Of a DNA stretch of 64,000 nt, positions 7,434-17,670 are shown piece by piece. This DNA comes from Streptomyces griseoloalbus (GTDB lineage: Bacteria > Actinomycetota > Actinomycetes > Streptomycetales > Streptomycetaceae): positions 1-64,000 of the forward strand of contig BMUD01000005.1 of the NCBI GenBank assembly GCA_014650015.1. The letters run 5' to 3'. The notes under the pieces are model-generated. The model ran no database searches. It worked only from the letters and a program-made list of their open reading frames with translations, and was not told where the DNA came from. The position numbers were made by a program, and so were the translations under genes. Numbering within the stretch: position 1 is the stretch's first letter; every line of letters begins with the position of its first letter.

Positions 7434-8684
7434 ATGACGGACGGTAAGCGGCGCAGGGGTCTGGCGGCCGCGTCCGCTCTGCTCGGCGGAGTACTGGTGC
7501 TCTCGGCCTGTTCCGGCGGCGACGACAGCGGCTCGGGCGACGGGGGCAACGACACCTCGCAGGCCCAGGTCGACGAGGCGGCGGCCAAGAAGTCCTCCGA
7601 GGCGCAGATCGTGATCACGCCGAAGGACGGCTCGAACAACGCCTCCATCAACAACTCGGCCACCGTGAAGGTGAGCAAGGGCACGCTCTCCGAGGTGAAG
7701 ATGACCACCACCGACGGCACCGCCGTCTCCGGTGAGATATCCGCCGACAAGAAGAGCTGGAAGCCCAGCGTCCAGCTGGAGCGCGCCACCACCTACAAGG
7801 TGACGGCCACCGCCGAGGACTCCGAGGGCCGCGCCGCCCACGAGAACGCCTCGTTCACCACGGTCGCCCCGGACAACAGCTTCATCGGCACCTTCACCCC
7901 GGACGACGGCACCACCGTCGGCGTCGGCATGCCGGTGTCGATCAACTTCGACAAGGCGATCACCAACAAGGCGGGGGTGCAGAAGGGCGTCACCGTCTCC
8001 ACCACCAGTGGCCAGGAGGTCGCCTGCCACTGGTTCAACGCCAACCGCATGGACTGCCGGCCCGACGAGTACTGGCAGGAGGGCGCCACCGTCACCCTGA
8101 AGCTGGCGCTCGACGGGGTCGAGGGCGCCGAGGGCGTCTACGGCGTCCAGCAGAAGACGGTCACCTTCAAGATCGGCCGCAACCAGGTCACCTACGTCGA
8201 CGCCAAGACCAAGCAGATGAAGGTCACGCAGGACGGCAAGACCGTGCGGACCATCCCGATCTCCGCCGGGTCGCCCGAGAACAAGACGTACCAGGGCCAG
8301 ATGGTGATCTCCGAGAAGTTCAAGGAGACCCGGATGAACGGCGCGACGGTCGGCTTCACCGACGACGACGGCGAGGGCGAGTACGACATCAAGGACGTGC
8401 CGCACGCCATGCGTCTGAGCACCTCCGGCACCTTCATCCACGGCAACTACTGGGGCGCCAAGTCGATCTTCGGCAGCGTCAACACCAGCCATGGCTGCGT
8501 GGGCCTGCAGGACGCCAAGGGCGCCGACGACCCGAACACGCCGGGTGCCTGGTTCTACAACAACTCGATGATCGGTGACGTGGTCGTCGTCCAGAACACC
8601 GGCGACAAGACCATCGCCCCGGACAACGGCCTCAACGGCTGGAACATGAGCTGGGAGCAGTGGAAGGCGGGCTCGGCGGTCTGA
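7434..8684 (+). CDS. lipoprotein L,D-transpeptidase (YkuD family)
   Basis: Cross-links peptidoglycan through 3-3 bonds, acting outside the membrane as a lipid-anchored protein. The protein is 416 aa from this start. A lipoprotein signal ends in the lipobox LSAC with C26. It is followed by a Gly/Ser/Asp linker, two Ig-like beta domains (about residues 60-240) and the YkuD catalytic domain (about 245-375). The catalytic motif is NTSHGCVGL with nucleophile C355, preceded by FIHGNYWG. The architecture matches the mycobacterial Ldt type. I chose ATG 7434 because GGAG lies about 8 bases upstream; ATG 7419 (MEKRV) is the alternative. A strong terminator follows. Confidence 0.9.
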   Translation: MTDGKRRRGLAAASALLGGVLVLSACSGGDDSGSGDGGNDTSQAQVDEAAAKKSSEAQIVITPKDGSNNASINNSATVKVSKGTLSEVKMTTTDGTAVSGEISADKKSWKPSVQLERATTYKVTATAEDSEGRAAHENASFTTVAPDNSFIGTFTPDDGTTVGVGMPVSINFDKAITNKAGVQKGVTVSTTSGQEVACHWFNANRMDCRPDEYWQEGATVTLKLALDGVEGAEGVYGVQQKTVTFKIGRNQVTYVDAKTKQMKVTQDGKTVRTIPISAGSPENKTYQGQMVISEKFKETRMNGATVGFTDDDGEGEYDIKDVPHAMRLSTSGTFIHGNYWGAKSIFGSVNTSHGCVGLQDAKGADDPNTPGAWFYNNSMIGDVVVVQNTGDKTIAPDNGLNGWNMSWEQWKAGSAV

Positions 8685-8724
8685 CGCCTGCCGCGGACCC
8701 GGAGAACCTCCCACCCAGGTGACC

Positions 8725-8764
8725 GATGCCGCCGTCCGCTCCTTCGGGAGCGGACGGCGGCATC
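8725..8764 (+). terminator. strong hairpin terminator with TTCG loop
   Basis: A perfect 18-bp stem (left arm GATGCCGCCGTCCGCTCC) closed by a stable TTCG tetraloop, 40 bases after the L,D-transpeptidase stop. Confidence 0.85.
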
Positions 8765-8904
8765 GCTGTTCCCGGCGGTCGCCGGCGGCCCGACGGTTCC
8801 TCTCATGCGGCTCTCTCGCCGGGCTCGACACCTCGGCGGGCTGCGGATCACCGTGCGGGAGAACACCCGGGTCTGACCCGGAAAAGCGCCAACCGCGCGA
8901 TTGG

Positions 8905-8917
8905 GTAACGAAGTTAC
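8905..8917. promoter_or_regulatory. palindrome in the subtilase upstream region
   Basis: The 414 bases between the L,D-transpeptidase and subtilase genes hold the terminator above and, further on, the palindrome GTAAC-GAA-GTTAC, followed by two more half-site-like words (GTTACGG and GCGTTAC). This could be an operator of the subtilase promoter; no clear -10/-35 pair is assigned. Short in-frame ORFs here are upstream extensions of the protease frame. Confidence 0.35.
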
Positions 8918-9098
8918 GGCGGTGGCGTTACAGCGGGCCGTCGACTTCCGCACCTTTTCCCCAGGCGGTCGAACCGCCCTTGAGGCGCTTGATCACCCCT
9001 CGGCATACTCGGTGATCCGGGGGGTGCGCGCATGCGTACGAGACCACCCCCGGCCGGGTGACGCCATGGTGTGCCCGGCGACTTCGCTAGGGGGAACC

Positions 9099-12000
9099 TT
9101 GCGCAGACAAGTGAAAAGAGCATGCGCGGCCACGGTCGCCACGGCCGCAGCCGTGGCGCTCGCGGCGGGCATGACCAGTCCGGCGTCGGCGAACGGGGGG
9201 CGCACGACGGCCGGTTCGCAGACGTCTTCGGGGGCGTCCGCGCTCAAGGCCACGCACCACATCACGCTGATCACCGGCGACCGGGTCGCGGTGGACGCCA
9301 AGGGCCGCGTCGTCGGCCTGGAGCGGGCGCAGGGCCGGGAGAACATACCCGTCCAGATACGCAAGGCCGACGGTCACACCTTCGTGCTGCCGACGGATGT
9401 CTCCCGGCTGATCGCGAGCGGCAAGCTCGACCAGCGGCTCTTCGACATCACCGAACTCGACAAGGCCACGACGCGCGGCTCCCAGAAGCGGGGCCTGAAG
9501 GTCATCGTCGGCTACCAGGGCAGCGCGGCCGGCGCCAAGGCCGAGGTCCGCGACGCGGGCACCCTCCGCCGGACCCTGAAGTCCCTGAACGCGGACGCGG
9601 TGCAGACCCCGCACGAGGACGCGCCCGAGCTGTGGGACGCCGTCACCAACGGCGACCGGACCGCCTCCGGTGTCGCCCATGTCTGGCTCGACGGGGTGCG
9701 CAAGGCCAGCCTCGACACGTCCGTCGCGCAGATCGGCACCCCCAAGGCGTGGGCCGCCGGCTACGACGGCAAGGGCGTCACGATCGCCGTGCTGGACACC
9801 GGTGTCGACGCCACCCACCCGGACCTCAAGGGCCAGGTGGCCGAGTCCAAGAACTTCACCTCCGCGCCCGACGCCGGCGACAAGGTCGGCCACGGCACCC
9901 ACGTCGCCTCCATCGCGGCCGGCACGGGCGCCAAGTCGGGCGGTAAGTACAAGGGCGTCGCGCCCGGCGCGAAGGTCCTCAACGGCAAGGTCCTGGACGA
10001 CTCCGGCTTCGGTGACGACTCCGGCATCCTCGCCGGCATGGAGTGGGCGGCCGCGCAGGGCGCCGACGTCGTCAACATGAGCCTGGGCGGCATGGACACC
10101 GCCGAGGTGGACCCGCTGGAGGCGGCGGTCAACAAGCTGTCCGCCGAGAAGGGCGTGCTGTTCGCCATCGCGGCCGGCAACGAGGGCCCGCAGTCGATCG
10201 GTTCGCCCGGCAGCGCGGACGCCGCGCTCACCGTCGGCGCCGTCGACGACAAGGACGCGCTCGCCGACTTCTCCTCCACCGGCCCCCGCCTCGGCGACGG
10301 CGCCATCAAGCCGGACGTCACCGCGCCCGGCGTGGACATCACGGCCGCCTCGGCGCAGGGCAACGACATCGCCAAGGAGGTCGGCGAGAACCCGGCCGGC
10401 TACATGACCATCTCCGGTACGTCGATGGCGACCCCGCACGTCGCGGGCGCGGCGGCGATCCTGAAGCAGCAGCACCCGGAGTGGACCTACGCGGAGCTGA
10501 AGGGCGCCCTCACCGGTTCCACGAAGGGCGGCAAGTACACGCCGTTCGAGCAGGGTTCGGGGCGGATCCAGGTCGACAAGGCCGTCCAGCAGACGGTGAT
10601 CGCCGACCCGGTGTCGCTGAGCTTCGGTGTCCAGCAGTGGCCGCACACCGACGACAAGCCGGTCACCAAGGAGCTGACCTACCGCAACCTCGGCACGAAG
10701 GACGTCACGCTGAAGCTGACGTCGACGGCCACCGACCCCAAGGGCAAGGCGGCCCCGGCGGGCTTCTTCAAGCTCGGTGCGACCACGGTCACCGTCCCCG
10801 CGGGCGGCAAGGCGTCCGTTGACCTCACCGCGGACACCCGGCTCGGCGGCACCGTCGACGGCGCGTACTCGGCGTACGTGGTCGCGACCGGCGACGGGCA
10901 GAGCGTGCGTACGGCGGCCGCGGTGCAGCGCGAGGTCGAGTCGTACGACGTGACGCTGAAGTTCCTCGACCGGGCGGGCAAGCCGGCCGACAACTACGTC
11001 GGCGGCCTCTCCGGCCTCTCCGGCTCGGGTGCCGGGCAGTGGTACCAGCTCTACGACGCCGACGGCACCGTCACCGTCCGGGTGCCCAAGGGCGGTTACG
11101 TCCTGGAGACCGGGATCTTCGTCGGCTCCGACCCGGAGAACTACGAGGGCGTCGACTGGCTGGCCCAGCCGAAGCTGAGCGTCACCAAGAGCACGACGAT
11201 CACGCTGGACGCCCGTAAGGCCAAGCCGGTGAACGTCACCGTGCCCGCCAAGGGGGCCAAGTCGGAGTTCGCCTCGGCCGACTACACCGTCGAGACGAAG
11301 AACAGCGCCCAGTCGTTCGGCTGGTGGCTGGACTCGTACGACAACTTCCGCTCCGCCCACCTCGGTCCGCAGATCACCGACGGCTCGCTGAGCCAGCAGT
11401 GGGACGCCCACTGGAGCAAGGGCGCCAAGGAGCAGTACGACACCGTCGCAGGCGGCAAGGTCAAGCAGCTCGCCACCGGCTACAACCGCGCCTACAAGAC
11501 GGCTGACCTGGCCACGGTGAAGGTCGGCCTCGGCGCGGCGGCCAGCGGCAAGAAGGGCGTCGTCAGCGCCCTGGGCTGGCTGCCGACGAGCGGCGGAGGC
11601 TCCTCGATCGGCATCTCGCAGACCCTGCCCGGCACCCGCACCCTGCACCTGTCCACCGCGAACGGGGTCAAGTGGGACCTCGACTTCGAGCAGGAGGGCG
11701 GCGTCGACGCGGACGGCTGGCCGGTCCTCGAGGCCGGTTACACGGTCGGCTTCGAGAAGACCTACAAGGGCGGCAAGACGTACGCGGAGACCGTGAACAC
11801 GGCCGTCTTCGGGCCGCGTCTGACCGCCGACTACGGCCTCTTCCGCGACGGCAACAGCATCTCGGGCCGGGTCCCGCTGTTCGCCGACGGCAAGGGCCAC
11901 GACGGCTCCTCGCTGTTCACCTCGGTCACCACCAGCCTCTACCGCGACGGCAAGAAGGTCGGCTCGCACGACGACCCGCTGTTCGGTGAGAAGGAGTTCA

Positions 12001-12434
12001 AGGTCCCGTCCGGGGACGCCTCCTACAAGCTGACCACCTCGGTCAAGCGCAGCGCCAAGGTCGCCGCGGCCTCCACCCGCATCGACGCGAGCTGGACCTT
12101 CCGCTCGAAGAAGACCAGCGACGTCACGCAGCTGCCCGCCTCCATGGCCCGCTTCCACGCGGCCACCGGTCTGGACAGCAAGGTCGCGGCCGGCAAGACG
12201 GTCAAGATCCCGGTCACCGTCGAGGGCGCCGCCCAGGGCAAGAACCTCAAGTCCCTGTCGGTGTACGTCTCCTACGACTACGGCAAGACCTGGAAGAAGA
12301 CCACGGTCACCAAGGGCGCCATCAGCGTCAAGAACCCGGCGAAGGGGAAGGCCATCTCCTTCCACGCCAAGATCGCCGACAAGAAGGGCAACAAGTCGAC
12401 GATCTCGATCTACAACGCCTACTACGGCAAGTAG
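9099..12434 (+). CDS. secreted subtilisin-family serine protease (S8), 1111 aa
   Basis: A large exported endopeptidase. Order of parts: a signal peptide (RRQVKRACAATVATAAAV ... SPASA), a propeptide to about residue 200, and the S8 catalytic domain at about 205-490. The catalytic residues are D233 in VLDTGVDATHP, H265 in GHGTHVAS and S442 in GTSMATPHVAG. About 600 residues of beta-rich C-terminal domains follow and may help bind cell wall or substrate. Size and layout resemble SAM-P45 of S. albogriseolus, the protease inhibited by SSI; the match is from memory. The TTG start is chosen for the AGGGGG just upstream, although the spacing is short; ATG 9066 is the alternative. It is transcribed alone, with a hairpin after it. 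Confidence 0.9.
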   Translation: MRRQVKRACAATVATAAAVALAAGMTSPASANGGRTTAGSQTSSGASALKATHHITLITGDRVAVDAKGRVVGLERAQGRENIPVQIRKADGHTFVLPTDVSRLIASGKLDQRLFDITELDKATTRGSQKRGLKVIVGYQGSAAGAKAEVRDAGTLRRTLKSLNADAVQTPHEDAPELWDAVTNGDRTASGVAHVWLDGVRKASLDTSVAQIGTPKAWAAGYDGKGVTIAVLDTGVDATHPDLKGQVAESKNFTSAPDAGDKVGHGTHVASIAAGTGAKSGGKYKGVAPGAKVLNGKVLDDSGFGDDSGILAGMEWAAAQGADVVNMSLGGMDTAEVDPLEAAVNKLSAEKGVLFAIAAGNEGPQSIGSPGSADAALTVGAVDDKDALADFSSTGPRLGDGAIKPDVTAPGVDITAASAQGNDIAKEVGENPAGYMTISGTSMATPHVAGAAAILKQQHPEWTYAELKGALTGSTKGGKYTPFEQGSGRIQVDKAVQQTVIADPVSLSFGVQQWPHTDDKPVTKELTYRNLGTKDVTLKLTSTATDPKGKAAPAGFFKLGATTVTVPAGGKASVDLTADTRLGGTVDGAYSAYVVATGDGQSVRTAAAVQREVESYDVTLKFLDRAGKPADNYVGGLSGLSGSGAGQWYQLYDADGTVTVRVPKGGYVLETGIFVGSDPENYEGVDWLAQPKLSVTKSTTITLDARKAKPVNVTVPAKGAKSEFASADYTVETKNSAQSFGWWLDSYDNFRSAHLGPQITDGSLSQQWDAHWSKGAKEQYDTVAGGKVKQLATGYNRAYKTADLATVKVGLGAAASGKKGVVSALGWLPTSGGGSSIGISQTLPGTRTLHLSTANGVKWDLDFEQEGGVDADGWPVLEAGYTVGFEKTYKGGKTYAETVNTAVFGPRLTADYGLFRDGNSISGRVPLFADGKGHDGSSLFTSVTTSLYRDGKKVGSHDDPLFGEKEFKVPSGDASYKLTTSVKRSAKVAAASTRIDASWTFRSKKTSDVTQLPASMARFHAATGLDSKVAAGKTVKIPVTVEGAAQGKNLKSLSVYVSYDYGKTWKKTTVTKGAISVKNPAKGKAISFHAKIADKKGNKSTISIYNAYYGK

Positions 12435-12446
12435 ATCTCTTGAGCG

Positions 12447-12483
12447 AACGGCCCGCCGGCAGCACTGCTTCCGGCGGGCCGTT
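12447..12483 (+). terminator. hairpin terminator
   Basis: A perfect 13-bp stem (AACGGCCCGCCGG / CCGGCGGGCCGTT) with an 11-base loop, 12 bases after the subtilase stop. Confidence 0.8.
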
Positions 12484-12525
12484 CCGTGTCCGCGGCAGCC
12501 GCGGCGGCTTCAGTAGGGTCTTGTC

Positions 12526-13038
12526 ATGACCGCCGCCATCACCGCCATGATCACCGCTGTCGTCGGCGTCCTCGGCACCCTGTTCGCCCCGGTGCTCAGC
12601 CAGCGCCTCACCGCCCGGCAGCGGGCTGAGGAGGCCCTCATGAGCGAGCGACGCGCGCGGTTCGAGGAGCGGCGCGGCGCGTACACGGCGATGAACCGTG
12701 CCTCGCGCCAGTTCCACACGCTCCTCAAGGACGCCCTGCACCGCCTCCGCGACGGCGTCTACACCGAGCACGACCGCGACCAGCTCGAGGAGGCGCGCCT
12801 CGACTACCGCGACCGGTACGCGGAGGCCCAGATGATCGTGCCCGAGCGGATCCTGGACGCCTCGCGCGCCGTCAACGAGGTACTGGCCCGGACCGACGCC
12901 GTGGTGAAGCGGCTCGACCGGCAGCGGGCCCGCGAGGGCGAGAGCGCGGACCACGCCCTGCTCGGACTCAAGGAGGCCGAGAGCCGGCTGTCGGCGATGC
13001 GGCGGCTGATGCGGGAGGACCTGGGCGTCGAGGACTGA
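12526..13038 (+). CDS. small membrane-anchored coiled-coil protein
   Basis: A 170-aa protein of unknown function. Residues 3-24 form one hydrophobic N-terminal segment. The rest is charged and helical with heptad-like spacing of Leu, Glu and Arg (RQRAEEALMSERRARFEERR), so a cytoplasmic coiled coil anchored in the membrane is likely. It starts at ATG and converges on the HTH regulator gene with a 12-base gap. No known domain is recognised. Confidence 0.7.
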   Translation: MTAAITAMITAVVGVLGTLFAPVLSQRLTARQRAEEALMSERRARFEERRGAYTAMNRASRQFHTLLKDALHRLRDGVYTEHDRDQLEEARLDYRDRYAEAQMIVPERILDASRAVNEVLARTDAVVKRLDRQRAREGESADHALLGLKEAESRLSAMRRLMREDLGVED

Positions 13039-13050
13039 GCGCCACCGGCC

Positions 13051-13968
13051 TCAGGGAGTCGTCGCTTCCGCTCCCGACCGCCTGGCGTCCGTGCCCCAGC
13101 TGGCCAGCAGCCGCAGCGCCTCCGCCGACGGCGAACCCGGCTCGGCGAAGTACGTGACCAGCGACTGGTCGGTGCTGTCGCCGGACGGGCGGAACGACTC
13201 CCACAACAGCGTCAGCTCACCGACCAGCGGATGCCGGACGTGCTTGACGCCGTGACTCTTCTCCTTGACGTCGTGCGCCGCCCACAGCCGCCTGAACTCC
13301 TCGCTCTTGACCGACAGCTCGCCCACCAGGGCGGACAGCTGGGGGTCGTCCGGATGGCGGCCCGCGTCCATGCGGAGATAGGCGACCATGTCGGACGCCT
13401 TGTGCTCCCACTCCACGAACAGCTCCCGGTAGTCCGGGTTGAGGAACACCAGCCGCGCCCAGTTCCGCTCCTGCGCCGGCATCCGGCCCCAGTCCCCGAA
13501 GAGCGCCGCGGCCATCCGGTTCCAGGCGAGGATCTCCGAACGCCGGCCCACCACATACGCCGGGATCGTGTCCATCGACTCCAGGAGCTGACCGAGCGCC
13601 GGGCGGGGCTGCTGGGTCCGGGCCGCCTGCCTCTTCCGGAGCCGCTTCGGCTTCGCCAGATGCGTGAGGTGCGCCCGCTCGGCGCCGGTGAGGCGCAGGG
13701 CGTGCGCGATCGCGTCCAGCACCTCCGCCGACACATTCCGCCCGTTGCCCTGCTCCAGGCGCGTGTAGTACGCCACCGACACCCCGGCGAGCTGCGCCAG
13801 CTCCTCGCGGCGCAGGCCGGGCACCCGGCGGTGCCGCCCGAAGTCCGGCAGGCCCACGTCCTGTGGCTTCAGCCGGGCACGCCGGGTGCGCAGGAACTCG
13901 CTGAGCTCCGCTCGCGGGTCGAGGCCGCCGCTCGCGGGGCCGGCCGGGTCGGTGTACTGCTCGTCCAT
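13051..13968 (-). CDS. XRE-family regulator with MmyB-like ligand domain
   Basis: A 305-aa DNA-binding protein. A helix-turn-helix at about residues 25-95 contains [19 protein letters not shown] and [14 protein letters not shown]-terminal PAS-like domain of the MmyB type (from about 125) has the signatures [13 protein letters not shown] and [17 protein letters not shown]. Such proteins usually sense a small hydrophobic ligand and control a divergent oxidoreductase gene, which fits the neighbour here: the alcohol dehydrogenase gene starts 173 bases away on the other strand. The ATG lies just after GGAG. Regulation of that neighbour is inference from arrangement. Confidence 0.88.
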   Translation of the reverse strand: MDEQYTDPAGPASGGLDPRAELSEFLRTRRARLKPQDVGLPDFGRHRRVPGLRREELAQLAGVSVAYYTRLEQGNGRNVSAEVLDAIAHALRLTGAERAHLTHLAKPKRLRKRQAARTQQPRPALGQLLESMDTIPAYVVGRRSEILAWNRMAAALFGDWGRMPAQERNWARLVFLNPDYRELFVEWEHKASDMVAYLRMDAGRHPDDPQLSALVGELSVKSEEFRRLWAAHDVKEKSHGVKHVRHPLVGELTLLWESFRPSGDSTDQSLVTYFAEPGSPSAEALRLLASWGTDARRSGAEATTP

Positions 13969-14141
13969 GTCTCCAGTATTCCCGGTCGTACGCCCACCAG
14001 CCTGTTCCCGCCAGTAGTACGCACAGCCAACGTACGCAAACCCGTGGGCTGGGTAAGGCATGGCCGTCGGCGCAGGCTGGACGGCGTGCCCGGTCGGACA
14101 GAAGGCAGCCGGGCGCACGACGTCACGAGGAGAACCACGGC

Positions 14142-15182
14142 ATGACCACTGTTGCCGCATACGCCGCACCCGCCGCCAAGGCTCCGCTGGAGCGGACGAC
14201 CATCGAGCGGCGCGAGGTCGGCGAGCACGACATCCTGATCGACATCAAGTTCGCGGGCATCTGCCACTCCGACATCCACCAGGCCCGGGAGGGCTGGGGC
14301 GAGGCGATCTTCCCGATGGTCCCCGGCCACGAGATCGCCGGCGTGGTGTCCGAGGTCGGCCCCGGCGTCACGAAGTTCCAGGTCGGTGACCGGGTGGGCG
14401 TCGGCTGCATGGTCGACTCCTGCCGCGAGTGCGACAACTGTGAGGCGGGCCTGGAGCAGTACTGCCTGAACGGCGCCACGATGACCTACAACGGCATCGG
14501 CAAGGACGGCGAGCCGACCCACGGCGGCTACGCGCAGACGATCGTCGTCGACGAGAACTACGTCGTCCGCATCCCCGAGGGGCTCTCCCTCGACGAGGCC
14601 GCCCCGCTGCTGTGCGCGGGCATCACCACGTACTCCCCGCTGCGGCACTGGAACGCCGGCCCCGGCAAGAAGGTCGCGATCGTCGGACTCGGCGGCCTCG
14701 GCCACGTGGCCGTGAAGATCGCGCACGCGCTCGGCGCCGAGGTGACCGTGCTGTCGCAGTCCCTGCGCAAGAAGGACGACGGCCTGAAGCTGGGCGCGGA
14801 CCACTACTACGCCACCGCCGACCCGGCCACCTTCGAGAACCTGAGGGGCAGCCTCGACCTGATCGTCTCCACGGTCTCCGCCCCGCTCGACCTCGGCGCG
14901 TACCTGTCGCTGCTGAAGACGGACGGCGCGCTGGTGAACGTGGGCGCCCCGGAGGAGCCCGTCTCCCTCAACCTCTTCTCGGTGATCGGCGGCCGCAAGA
15001 CCCTCGCCGGGTCGAGCATCGGCGGCATCCGGGAGACCCAGGAGATGCTGGACTTCTGCGCCGAGCACGGCATCGGGGCGGAGATCGAACTGATCGCCGC
15101 CGCCGAGATCAACGAAGCCTACGAGCGGGTGCTGAACAGCGACGTCCGCTACCGCTTCGTGATCGACACGGCGACGATCTGA
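14142..15182 (+). CDS. zinc-dependent alcohol dehydrogenase (YahK/CAD type)
   Basis: An NAD(P)-dependent medium-chain dehydrogenase of 346 aa, expected to interconvert alcohols and aldehydes. Catalytic zinc ligands lie in [14 protein letters not shown] and PGHEIAGVV. The structural zinc cysteines are in [15 protein letters not shown]. The nucleotide fold is [20 protein letters not shown]. The general fold and the GICHSD start resemble E. coli YahK-like enzymes. The ATG follows GAGGAGAACC. It stands divergent from the XRE/MmyB regulator gene, its probable regulator, and is followed by a strong bidirectional hairpin. The physiological substrate is unknown. Confidence 0.92.
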   Translation: MTTVAAYAAPAAKAPLERTTIERREVGEHDILIDIKFAGICHSDIHQAREGWGEAIFPMVPGHEIAGVVSEVGPGVTKFQVGDRVGVGCMVDSCRECDNCEAGLEQYCLNGATMTYNGIGKDGEPTHGGYAQTIVVDENYVVRIPEGLSLDEAAPLLCAGITTYSPLRHWNAGPGKKVAIVGLGGLGHVAVKIAHALGAEVTVLSQSLRKKDDGLKLGADHYYATADPATFENLRGSLDLIVSTVSAPLDLGAYLSLLKTDGALVNVGAPEEPVSLNLFSVIGGRKTLAGSSIGGIRETQEMLDFCAEHGIGAEIELIAAAEINEAYERVLNSDVRYRFVIDTATI

Positions 15183-15195
15183 GGCCCTGACCGGG

Positions 15196-15234
15196 CCGGC
15201 GACCCTGCCGGTGTCAGTGCGGCAGGGTCGCCGG
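15196..15234. terminator. bidirectional hairpin terminator
   Basis: A perfect 15-bp stem (left arm CCGGCGACCCTGCCG) with a 9-base loop between two convergent genes. Its right arm covers the last codons of the reverse-strand gene. Confidence 0.8.
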
Positions 15235-16332
15235 GCTGCCGCCGTTCGCCTCGTAGCCGGCGACGGCCAGGGCGCGGTGGACGGCGAACTCGGCGGCGGG
15301 GTCGGACGACAGTGTCCAGGGCAGGGCGCCGACGTGGCCGTCGATGTGTATCAGCTGGCTCATGGCCTCCGCCCAGCGCTCGGCGCGGACCAGGAAGAAG
15401 ACCAGCAGGTGCCGCACATGCGCCGACATCGGGTCGTCGGGGCGGGCCGAGTGCACCGCGTGCAGCGCGCCGTGGATCGCCTTCGTGACGACCTCGCTCT
15501 GGTAGAAGCCGCTGACCAGGTTCACCTCGGGCAGATGCTCGAACACCGCGAACAGCGGCATCGCGGCCAGCAGCGAGCCCTGCGGCGCCCTGGCCGCCGC
15601 GGCCTCCGCGAACGCGTACGCCTGCTGCCGCGAGCCGTGCCACTTCTCGCACCAGTAGTGCAGCGCGGCCAGATGCGCCCCCATGTGGTTCGGCGCGCGG
15701 TCCAGGATCTTCAGCCAGACCTGCTCGAAGTCCTGCTGGGAGTAACCGAGTCCGCGGGCCACCGAGAGTTCCACGATGTACGGGATCGGGTCACCGGGAG
15801 CCAGCAGCGCCGCCTCGCCGCACGCCGCCTTCGCCTCCTCCATGATGATCCGGAACTCGTCCGTCCCGGGCGCCGCCGTACGCCACGCCTGCTGCACCAG
15901 GAACTCCGCGTGCACCGCGGCTCCCGCCGCGTCCTTGGGCGCCTCGGTCCGCCACACCCGCAGCCACTGTCCGCCCGGCGCCTCGCCCACCGAGCCGGGC
16001 CGCTGATTCAGCTCCAGCGAGGCCGCGCCCGCGAAGGCCTGGACGCGCTGCCAGCGCAGCTCGCCCGCGGCGTCCGTACCGGCCAGCAGCTGCTGCGCCG
16101 CGCGGTGGTCCTGCGTGCGCTGCACCAGGTCCAGGACGTCCAGCAGGTCCTGGTCGGGGCCGGGCATGCGGATGTCCAGCTCCTCCTCGCGGGCGAAGCC
16201 GTAGTTCGCCGGGTCCGCCGCGTCCGGGTGGCCGGGCGGCACCAGTCCGACCGCGCCGCGCCGGCGCCTGAGGAACGGCAGCACCACGACGCCGAGCATG
16301 ACGAGCGCGATCAGGACCCAGAGAATCTCCAT
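15214..16332 (-). CDS. membrane-anchored conserved hypothetical protein
   Basis: A 372-aa protein. Residues 2-20 form one N-terminal membrane segment (ILWVLIALVMLGVVVLPFL), followed by an RRRR stop-transfer cluster and a cytoplasmic helical domain. The domain has repeated aromatic-rich helices (HYWCEKWHGSRQQAYAFAE, HVRHLLVFFLVRAERWAEA) that suggest a TPR-like helical solenoid. No catalytic motif is recognised. It is divergent from the cystathionine gamma-synthase gene with a 150-base gap. Confidence 0.75.
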   Translation of the reverse strand: MEILWVLIALVMLGVVVLPFLRRRRGAVGLVPPGHPDAADPANYGFAREEELDIRMPGPDQDLLDVLDLVQRTQDHRAAQQLLAGTDAAGELRWQRVQAFAGAASLELNQRPGSVGEAPGGQWLRVWRTEAPKDAAGAAVHAEFLVQQAWRTAAPGTDEFRIIMEEAKAACGEAALLAPGDPIPYIVELSVARGLGYSQQDFEQVWLKILDRAPNHMGAHLAALHYWCEKWHGSRQQAYAFAEAAAARAPQGSLLAAMPLFAVFEHLPEVNLVSGFYQSEVVTKAIHGALHAVHSARPDDPMSAHVRHLLVFFLVRAERWAEAMSQLIHIDGHVGALPWTLSSDPAAEFAVHRALAVAGYEANGGSPATLPH

Positions 16333-16485
16333 GCCACCAGCGAACCAGACCGCGCCGACAATTGGCCAACCCGGTCCCCGAACCTGTGGAAAACGCCCGG
16401 CGCCCGCCTCCCGCGGGCCCGCCCCGACGCCCGCGCCCGCTGCGCGTCCGCCATCCGCACCCCGCGCGCACTACCCTCGGTGCTC

Positions 16486-17643
16486 ATGAGCGACAGGCAC
16501 ATCAGTCAGCACTTCGAGACACTCGCGATCCACGCGGGCAACACCGCCGACCCCCTGACGGGCGCGGTCGTCCCGCCGATCTACCAGGTGTCCACCTACA
16601 AGCAGGACGGTGTCGGCGGCCTGCGCGGCGGCTACGAGTACAGCCGCAGCGCCAATCCGACCAGGACCGCGCTGGAGGAGAACCTCGCCGCCCTGGAGGG
16701 CGGCCGCCGCGGTCTCGCGTTCGCGTCCGGACTGGCGGCCGAGGACTGCCTGTTGCGTACGCTGCTCAGCCCCGGCGATCACGTGGTGATCCCGAACGAC
16801 GCGTACGGCGGCACGTTCCGCCTCTTCGCCAAGGTCGTCGCCCGCTGGGGTGTGGAGTGGTCGGTGGCCGACACCGGCGACCCCTCCGCCGTACGGGCCG
16901 CCATCACCCCGAAGACCAAGGCCGTGTGGGTGGAGACCCCCTCCAACCCGCTGCTCGGCATCACCGACATCGCCGCCGTCGCCCAGGTCGCGCGGGACGC
17001 GGGCGCCCGCCTCGTCGTGGACAACACCTTCGCCACGCCGTACCTCCAGCAGCCGCTCTCGCTCGGCGCGGACGTCGTCGTGCACTCCCTGACCAAGTAC
17101 ATGGGCGGCCACTCGGACGTCGTCGGCGGCGCCCTGATCACCAAGGACGCGGAGCTCGGCGAGGAGCTGGCGTTCCACCAGAACGCGATGGGCGCGGTCG
17201 CCGGCCCCTTCGACTCCTGGCTGGTGCTGCGCGGCACCAAGACCCTCTCGGTCCGCATGGACCGGCACAGCGAGAACGCGACCAGGATCGCCGACATGCT
17301 CACCCGCCACGCGCGCGTGACGAGCGTCCTGTACCCGGGGCTGCCGGACCACCCCGGTCACGAGGTCGCCGCCAAGCAGATGCGGGCGTTCGGCGGCATG
17401 GTCTCCTTCCGCGTCGAGGGCGGCGAGGAGGCGGCCGTCGAGGTCTGCAACCGGGCCGAGGTGTTCACGCTGGGCGAGTCCCTGGGCGGCGTCGAGTCGC
17501 TGATCGAGCACCCGGGGCGGATGACGCACGCGTCCGCGGCCGGCTCCGCGCTCGAGGTCCCCGCCGACCTGGTGCGCCTGTCCGTGGGCCTCGAGAACGT
17601 CGACGACCTGCTCGAAGACCTCCAGCAGGCGCTCGGCCGCTAG
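16486..17643 (+). CDS. metB: cystathionine gamma-synthase/lyase
   Basis: A PLP enzyme of 385 aa in the Cys/Met metabolism family. It probably makes or splits cystathionine in the methionine/cysteine route. The PLP lysine is K204 in HSLTKYMGGHSD. Other family marks are YEYSRSANPTRTALE near the N-terminus, and SLGGVESLIEHPGRMTHAS near the C-terminus. Sequence alone does not separate synthase from lyase activity; streptomycete homologues are usually called MetB. The start ATG begins MSDRHISQHFETLAIHAGN, matching the family N-terminus; the ribosome site is weak. No other methionine gene is adjacent. Confidence 0.92.
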   Translation: MSDRHISQHFETLAIHAGNTADPLTGAVVPPIYQVSTYKQDGVGGLRGGYEYSRSANPTRTALEENLAALEGGRRGLAFASGLAAEDCLLRTLLSPGDHVVIPNDAYGGTFRLFAKVVARWGVEWSVADTGDPSAVRAAITPKTKAVWVETPSNPLLGITDIAAVAQVARDAGARLVVDNTFATPYLQQPLSLGADVVVHSLTKYMGGHSDVVGGALITKDAELGEELAFHQNAMGAVAGPFDSWLVLRGTKTLSVRMDRHSENATRIADMLTRHARVTSVLYPGLPDHPGHEVAAKQMRAFGGMVSFRVEGGEEAAVEVCNRAEVFTLGESLGGVESLIEHPGRMTHASAAGSALEVPADLVRLSVGLENVDDLLEDLQQALGR

Positions 17644-17670
17644 GGCAGGCAGGAAGCCCGCACCAGCCGG

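Noticed and set aside
9087-12365. 1092-codon reverse ORF under the subtilase gene
   Set aside because: Typical antisense open frame in high-GC DNA; low-complexity Gly/Arg/Val composition, while the forward frame has an intact catalytic triad.
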